Source of the DNA: Streptococcus hyointestinalis
GTDB lineage: Bacteria > Bacillota > Bacilli > Lactobacillales > Streptococcaceae
Direction of reading: 5' to 3'
Assembly: GCF_011039275.1 (NCBI RefSeq)
Contig: NZ_JAAKGB010000001.1
Coordinates: 620,001-684,000 of the forward strand
Length of the DNA stretch: 64,000 nucleotides
This document shows positions 58,877 to 64,000 of the stretch, piece by piece. The notes below the pieces were generated by a model, which saw only the letters and a program-made list of their open reading frames with translations, searched no databases and was not told the origin of the DNA. Within the stretch, counting starts at the first letter, position 1. Each line of letters starts with the position of its first letter. The translations under genes were made by a program, and so were the position numbers.

Positions 58877-60328
58877 ATGGATGTACGTATGGACATTTTC
58901 AAGTGGTTCTCGCCCAACATTTTGTAGAAACCGGCTAGCTGTGTTGTTTGCTTGGATGTCATGGCATACGCATTACTTTAGAAACCTGGCTAAGATGTTT
59001 TCGCTGGAATTGTAAAAACACCGGTTGGAAACATGATTGTGGATGCAGCCGCTGGAGGAGTGGTTAGCACTTTCCGCCCTATCTTCACGGCTTTGAACTA
59101 CAAGTTTAACATAGGACCGTCAGTGATGGACCCTTACTTTCGTTTGACAGCCGCTAACTAAGAAATTGCCGAAGAATGTACCAAATTTGTGAACGTTGTT
59201 ACCTCGGCTAACTTGGTAGGGAGCTGTGTTAACATCTTACTGGTTGCACTACGTAAGATTACAAAATTTCAGACCCTCTTCAGTACAGGTCACAACATGG
59301 TACAGCAAGCGGCGACAATTATATTTATGGAGCTGCTCAGAGCAGCTTTCCGAGTAAATGAAGTGGTTGCAACATTTGCTTTTCGTCTTGTCTGTGGTCT
59401 TTACGGGTCAGTCAGCGCAAACAGGACTTTTCAGCCAACCCAACGTTTAACAGGTGGGGGAGGTTTTGCCATAGGACACCAACAACAATTTGCGATTGGG
59501 TAACTTGATAAAGTCCCACCAAAACTTGGTAAGAAAGAAGGAAACCTGGACAGCCTCGACTTACCTACTGTATTGAACATCTTACACGATACGGCGGTAG
59601 CGTCTGCAACCCGTATGTTTGTCTTAATGGTAGCTAGCCAATTTGTCTTAGGTCCACACATCATGTCAAATGCCGAAGTCAGTACATCAGGAACGCTTTG
59701 CAGTATTGTAAAACAAACATTCTACATGTATGGGCTTCAAACACCCAGTACCTGCTCATTATCCTTCTTCAGTTAGAAGCAGGGGGGACGTATGTTAGTG
59801 GGAGAATGGACAGATGCCAGCCAACGCAGTTCCAACAAACTGCTTCCTGGTTCATTCCCACCAGTCGACGTTGCACCAGCCTTTCGTTTTGGTTCTCCAA
59901 GTGCCGTGCTCTGTGGTTTTGCAACGGGTCTTATAGGACACTTGATTGCAGTAGGAATATTAATTGTCTTTAAAAACCCTGTTCTCATCATTATATGTGT
60001 AGTTCCTGTATTCTTTGACAAAGCGGCAATCGCATTATCCGCAGACAAAAGTGGGGGAACGAAAACAGCTCTCACACTAGTTTTGATCAAAGGTGTAATT
60101 CGACTTGCCTTTTGTGCTATCGCCGGTAGCTAGCTACGTCTTGTCGGGGGAAACCATGGAAACATAGACTTGGATATGCCATGGGTACCATTTGCTCACT
60201 TCTTCAAAAAACTCGGTGTAATTAGTGATGAATTAGTGTGTTTGTTCTTGCTTATCATTCCACAACGTCAATTTGCAAAAACACGAGGCAAGGAAGCTTA
60301 CTACCGGGGAGAAGCTCTGGGAAAATAA
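58877..60328 (+). pseudogene. ulaA: Ascorbate PTS permease EIIC, decayed
   Basis: UlaA imports L-ascorbate while EIIB phosphorylates it. ATG 58877 follows AAAAAGGAGAAATTTT, a strong ribosome site. KWFSPNIL*KPASVVCLDVM, AGIVKTPVGNMIVDAAAGGVVSTFRPIFTALNYKFNIGPSVMDPYF, GGGFAIGHQQQFAIG and GSFPPVDVAPAFRFGSPSAVLCGFATGLIG follow the family. PQRQFAKTRGKEAYYRGEALG ends the protein at TAA 60326-60328, 483 codons. At least six in-frame stops (for instance 58924, 58975, 59160 and 59502) with no frameshift. Confidence 0.9.
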
Positions 60329-60380
60329 TTTCTTAACAGTGGTACAATCGTAATAAAAAACAATTTCGGAGGAAAATTTT

Positions 60381-60659
60381 ATGGTCAAAGTACTCACAGC
60401 AGGCCGAAACGCTAAGGGTTCATCAATGGTTGTCATAGTGAAAATCGAAAACGCAATTCGACACTTAGGTGTATCGAAAGTACAAACTGCAGTTAGTGCG
60501 GTTCGTGAAGCCAAGGGGTTGGCAGTAGGATATGACATAGTGGTTGCATCTAACCAACGTATCCATGAAGTGGATGGACGTCCTCATGGCAAACTGATAG
60601 GACTGGACAGCCTCGTGGACGATAAAGAAATCAAAACAAAACTAGAAGCTGCGTTTTGA
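60381..60659 (+). CDS. ulaB: Ascorbate PTS EIIB component, intact frame but active site lost
   Basis: The only PTS gene here with an uninterrupted frame: ATG 60381, preceded by TCGGAGGAAAATTTT, to TGA, 92 residues, the family length. VKVLTAGRNAKGSSMVVIVKIENAIRHLGVSKV aligns with VKVLAACGNGMGSSMVIKMKVENALRQLGVSNF; the phosphocysteine of the CGNGMGSS loop is Gly, so it could not accept phosphate. VVASNQRIHEVDGRPHGKLIGLDSLVDDKEIKTKL is well kept. Second gene of the ula operon. Confidence 0.88.
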   Translation: MVKVLTAGRNAKGSSMVVIVKIENAIRHLGVSKVQTAVSAVREAKGLAVGYDIVVASNQRIHEVDGRPHGKLIGLDSLVDDKEIKTKLEAAF

Positions 60660-60725
60660 TAACATGGCACAACAATAGAAACATTGTGAGATGTTTACTT
60701 TTGCCATGACGCATCAATAATCGGT

Positions 60726-60764
60726 GAGTGAGTTGTAATCTGATACGGCGATGAGCACTCACTC
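60726..60764 (+). other. Intra-operon hairpin between ulaB and ulaC
   Basis: GAGTGAGT (60726-60733) and ACTCACTC (60757-60764) form a perfect eight-base-pair stem with a 23-base loop, followed by CCTTATTTATT. It may be an attenuator or RNA-processing site that lowers expression of the downstream genes. A perfect stem is notable because most sequence around it has decayed. Confidence 0.4.
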
Positions 60765-60805
60765 CCTTATTTATTAGAAAGATAGAAAGTAAAAGAGGAG
60801 TTATC

Positions 60806-61300
60806 GTGGATTTAAAAACAACATTTATTGAAAACAACGCAATTCGCTAGCGTTTGACAGCAAAAGATCAACAGGAAGCGGTAAATTTATCCGTTGAGCC
60901 GTTGAGTGAAAACGGTGCCGTTCTTACAGGATACTACGATGCAATCAGTGTAGCTACAAAAGAACCCGGTCCTTACTACAGTTAGACACCTGGTATGGCA
61001 ATGCCTCAAGCTCGTCCTGGAGCTGGTGTACAGCGCGATGACTTTGCATTGATTGCATTGACAGAGCTAGGGACTTTCACCCATAGTGAAGAAGCAGTTG
61101 GAATATTGCCTAATGCTGCAACCAGCTCTGCTAATCACGCATCATTCGCTATCCCACAAATCATTGCTAACTTTGAAGTGGACAAAGCTAATGACCGCTT
61201 GCTTGCTTGCCAGGATATTGTAGATGGGCTTGCTCTGGTTCGCGAATCTAGAAACAGCCCAGATCTTGAAGGCTTTTACTTTGACGAAGGACTAAAATAG
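60806..61300 (+). pseudogene. ulaC: Ascorbate PTS EIIA component, decayed
   Basis: UlaC relays phosphate from HPr to UlaB. GTG 60806 after AAGAGGAGTTATC starts VDLKTTFIENNAIR*RLTAKDQQEAV (family MNLKQAFIENNSIRLGL). GPYYS*TPGMAMPQARPGAGVQRDDFALI matches GPYYVLMPGMAMPHARPEAGV; the phosphorylated His is now Gln and Leu codons became TAG twice. SFAIPQIIANFEVDKANDRLLACQ is kept. TAG 61298-61300 ends 164 codons. Confidence 0.88.
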
Positions 61301-61333
61301 CTAGAAACGCAATTTGATTCGGAGCGATTAGAA

Positions 61334-61999
61334 AGGACAAAACAAATCCTAAATTTGCAGGTTGCACTAGCCTACTCAGACCAGTAAGGAGCTATCAAAA
61401 CAGCCGTTTCTGGCGGACATGAAGTTGATGTTATCGAATCAGGTACACTTTGTCTCCTCCAAGTAGGTAGCGAACTCGTTGAAGTGCTTCGTAGCCTTTT
61501 CCCACGCAAGGTTATCGTAGCAGATACTAAATGACCGTACGCTAGTGGTACACTCGCTAGAAACAGAGCTTTGCGTTGTGCTGACTGGATGACATGCAGT
61601 TGCTCTGCTACTATCCCAACCATGAAAACAGCCCTTTAGGCTATCCAAGAAGCCCGGGGCGACAAAGGAGAAATCCAAGTCGAACTCTCCGGTGAGTGGA
61701 CATACGAACAAACACAACAATGACTTGTCGCTGGTATCGTACAAGCTATTTACCACCAAACACGTGACGCAATTCTACCTCCTGAAACTTGGGGAGAAAG
61801 AGACCAGAGCAAGGTTACGAAATTGATTGATTTGGGCTTCCGTGCAGTTGGAACAGGTGGGTTGTCTGTAGACACATTGATTCTAATGGAAGGTGTAGAT
61901 GTCTTTAACGTAATCGCAGGTCGTGGAATTACAGAAGCAGAAGGTCCAGCAGCAGCAGCTCGTGAATTTGAAGACGAAATCAAACGTATTAGGGGGTCA
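61334..61999 (+). pseudogene. ulaD: 3-keto-L-gulonate-6-phosphate decarboxylase, decayed
   Basis: Third step of ascorbate breakdown. AGG 61334 occupies the start (RTKQILNLQVALAYSDQ against MTKQIPNLQVALDHSDL). HEVDVIESGTLCLLQVGSELVEVLRSLFPRKVIVADTK keeps the DxK catalytic motif. TGA replaces Cys and, later, Trp in TYEQTQQ*LVAG. GVDVFNVIAGRGITEAEGPAAAAREFEDEIKRI is nearly intact. The expected stop at 61997 is TCA, so the frame runs into ulaE. 221 codons. Confidence 0.9.
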
Positions 62000-62002
62000 G
62001 CT

Positions 62003-62866
62003 AAGGTACGCCCAAACGGAATTTATGATTCGGCAGAGCCTAAGCACTACACGTGGTTAGAGAGCTAGAATTTTGCCAAAGGACTAGGTTTTGACTAACT
62101 TGAGTTGTATAATGACGAGTCAGACGAGAGCTAGGTACGCCTTGAGTGGCTTAAGGAAGAAAGCTAGGGGTTCGTGAAGGCGGTTTTTGAGACGGGAGTC
62201 CGTGTGCCAACCATTACCGTTAGTGGACACCGGTGTAGCCCAAAGGGCGCAAACGACCCTGAAAAAGAAGTACGCGCCATGGACATGATGAAAAAATGTA
62301 GTGTCTATGCTCTGGACATTGGTGTTAGCAATGTCCAGTTGGCTGGAAAAGATGTTTATTACGAGGAAAAATATATTGTAACACGTGCGTGTAGCATCAA
62401 AAACTCACGTGAAGCCTGCACTAGGGCCGAAGAAGCCCAGATAATTCTTTCTAGAGAAATCATGTGTGACCCATTCATGAACTCTCTTGAGAAATTCTAG
62501 GTAGTTGATTCAGAAATCGACTCACCAGATCTATTTGTCTACCCAGGTACAGGAAATGTCTCAGCTTGGGGCAAGGACAATGGTAGCGGGTTTTACAAAG
62601 GACACCGCCCTATCGCAGCTCTACACGTACGAGGCACCTATGCTGGTACTGTAACCAAACAAGGGCGGTTCCGTGTTGTGCCATTTGGCGGTGGCTTTGT
62701 CGACTGGGAAGCCAGCTTTGATGGAATGAAAGAGACAAACTACAACGTACCATGCCTCCTTGATTTGTGGCTTGAAAATTCTGAAACGGTTGCGGTAACA
62801 CGTGCAGAAATCAAGAAAACACCAGATAATTTTTACCCATTGATTGAGAAAACGGGTTTACGATAG
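62003..62866 (+). pseudogene. ulaE: L-xylulose-5-phosphate 3-epimerase, decayed
   Basis: AAG 62003 occupies the start. PNGIYDSAEPKHYTWLES*NFAKGLGFD matches [86 protein letters not shown] and TAVTETSKGQFR-type sequence continue the TIM-barrel metal enzyme. A metal-ligand His in SGHRRYPLGS is kept. TAG 62864-62866 gives 287 codons, two bases before ulaF. Confidence 0.88.
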
Positions 62867-62868
62867 AA

Positions 62869-63573
62869 ATGGCAAAATCATTTGCAGAAAGGCGCCAACG
62901 TGTCTGTGATGCCAATAAATTATATCCTGGACCCGGGTTTGTAAAATTCACTTGGGGAAACGTCGCAGAGGATGACCGCGAATCAGGGCTTATCGTTGTC
63001 ATACCATCAGGTGTAGACTACGACAATCTCACACCGGAAAACATAGTGGTAACGTACCATGACGGAAATTTCGTCGAAGGCGACCTCAACCCATCATCGG
63101 ACAATCCAACCCATGTTGCGCTTTGCAGAGCAGGGCCCGAAATCGGTGGTATCGTGCACACACACTCAACAGAAGCTTTTCGTAGGGCCCAATCAGGTCG
63201 GGACATGCCATTCTCCGGAACAACACCCGCAGACTACTTCTATGGACCAGTGCCATGTGTACGCTCATTGACAGCAGACGAACTAAACTCTGCTCACGAT
63301 TCAGAAACTGGTACGGACAACATCGAATAATTTGCAAATCGTGGCTAAGACCCACTTGCTGTTCCTGGTATCGTTTTGCGTAACCATGGTACATATACTT
63401 GGGGAAAAGACCCACCCCGAGCTGTTTACCATGCGGTTGTTCTTGAAGAAGTAGCGAAAGTGAACTGTAGCACTGGACCAATCAACCCACGTTTTCAGCC
63501 AGCTCCAAAATACATCGTGGACAAGCACTATATATCTAAACACGTACCAAAAGCTTACTAGGGTCAAAAAGGC
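62869..63573 (+). pseudogene. ulaF: L-ribulose-5-phosphate 4-epimerase, decayed
   Basis: Last committed step, feeding the pentose phosphate pathway. ATG 62869 opens MAKSFAERRQRVCDANKL, then KFTWGNVAEDDRESGLIVVIPSGVDYDNL and GNFVEGDLNPSSDNPTHVAL. The zinc site THSTYATAWAQ reads THSTEAFRRAQ, keeping HxH, and GPVPCVRSLT and VLRNHGTYTWGKDP (second zinc His) remain. Open for 153 codons; two stops near 63330 and 63345, and TAG at 63559. The 3' end is approximate because the family stop seems lost. Confidence 0.88.
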
Positions 63574-63719
63574 GACAACCACGAAAACTTTAATTTGTTG
63601 TGAGATAGCTGTGGCTTTCTAAGCGCTCAACAACACTCTTTGCAACCAAGACTATCTCCACTTTGCGAGATGGGGATATTGTCGTGTAGTGTATTGTCAA
63701 AAAGTGAAAAGGATTGCAA

Positions 63720-64000
63720 ATGAAATACTTTTTAGGTACTGCCAATGTAGATGCAATCACGCGCTTCAAAGCACTTGGGAAACTAGATGGGGGAACAACT
63801 AACCCTACCATCATCGTACGTGAAGGACGTGACTTTGATTCACTTCTCGAAGAAAGTTGGACTATCGTTCATAGATTTGGTAGCGCCGTAGTGACTGGTC
63901 GTACTCGTGAAGAAGTGATCGAATAAGCTCGTAACATTTCATAGTGAGCAGACAATGTAAGCATCAAAAATCCAATGACAGAAGAAGGCTTGGCGGCGGT
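63720..64000 (+). pseudogene. Transaldolase of the ula operon, 5' part, decayed
   Basis: Transaldolase (FSA/TalC type) often closes streptococcal ascorbate operons. ATG 63720 follows AAAAGGATTGCAA. MKYFLGTANVDAITRFKALGKLDGGTTNPTIIVREG matches [36 protein letters not shown]; the early catalytic Asp of FLDTA is Gly. ADNVSIKNPMTEEGLAA holds the Schiff-base Lys region (VVVKIPMTxEGL). Two adjacent stops at 63942-63947. It runs off the window. Confidence 0.82.

Noticed and set aside
59773..60090. Minus-strand ORF of 105 codons.
   Set aside because: It is antisense to ulaA, whose frame matches the permease family on both sides.
1..64000. Alternative genetic code (TAG or other stop reassigned to an amino acid).
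   Set aside because: All three stops occur in frame; in glgP2, thiI, rpoD and rmlD together I count 19 TAG, 19 TAA and 6 TGA. They replace unrelated residues (Leu, Lys, Gln, Trp, Tyr, Cys, Ser), and invariant catalytic residues are lost too, so no single reassignment explains them.
1..64000. CRISPR arrays, tRNA or rRNA genes, insertion sequences, phage or defence islands.
   Set aside because: I saw no regularly spaced repeats, cloverleaf-like sequence, transposase frame or defence-gene motif. Given the decay, short RNA genes could have been missed.

Overview
The window reads as a contiguous piece of a Streptococcus chromosome (Firmicutes; species not resolved) whose sequence carries a very heavy load of base substitutions. 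Almost every gene is recognisable only by reading straight through several in-frame stop codons (TAA, TAG and TGA). The reading frame nevertheless holds from start to stop over hundreds of codons, and gene lengths agree with the intact families as I remember them. Catalytic residues are often lost, and many start codons have become AGG, AAG, CTG, TTG, ATA or ATT. Housekeeping genes (dnaG, rpoD, gyrB, rpsU, ezrA) are as damaged as accessory ones, so as written the stretch could not support a living cell. The pattern is substitution-only decay with no indels, which fits computational or synthetic substitution noise better than natural pseudogenisation. All family assignments come from reading translations against remembered family sequences; no database search was run.

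Layout, left half. 0-7 kb holds the glycogen operon glgB(partial)-glgC-glgD-glgA-glgP. 7.2-11.0 kb holds malQ plus a second glycogen/maltodextrin phosphorylase. 11-13.7 kb is poorly resolved: coding-like sequence, a probable phoU, and a minus-strand TIGR02206/YwaF-like membrane protein. 13.7-18.7 kb carries rpsU, mscL (minus), dnaG, rpoD, a DUF59 gene and rmlD. 18.8-26.0 kb is the rhamnose-polysaccharide cluster rgpABCDEF, followed to 30 kb by unrecognised envelope proteins, and then ltaS on the minus strand (31.0-33.2 kb).

Layout, right half. 33.4-39.9 kb holds an rRNA methyltransferase gene and the aromatic operon aroD-aroE-aroB-aroC-tyrA with a ylbF-family gene. 40-42.6 kb holds gor and, convergent to it, folC. 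43.3-45.7 kb is a cysteine desulfurase-thiI pair. 45.7-49 kb holds DUF960, DUF402 and recX (minus) and the divergent 23S rRNA methyltransferase gene rlmD/rumA. 49-51.7 kb encodes an LPXTG-type SEC10/PgrA surface protein. 51.9-58.7 kb holds rodA, adhP (minus), a HAD hydrolase, gyrB and ezrA. 58.8-64 kb is the L-ascorbate utilisation operon ulaABCDEF with a transaldolase gene that runs off the window.

Biologically the original segment would have joined glycogen and maltodextrin turnover, replication and transcription core genes, wall rhamnan and lipoteichoic acid synthesis, the shikimate pathway, tRNA thiolation and ascorbate fermentation. I saw no CRISPR array, tRNA, rRNA, insertion sequence, prophage or defence system. 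I found no convincing new biological system; the notable feature is the decay pattern itself.
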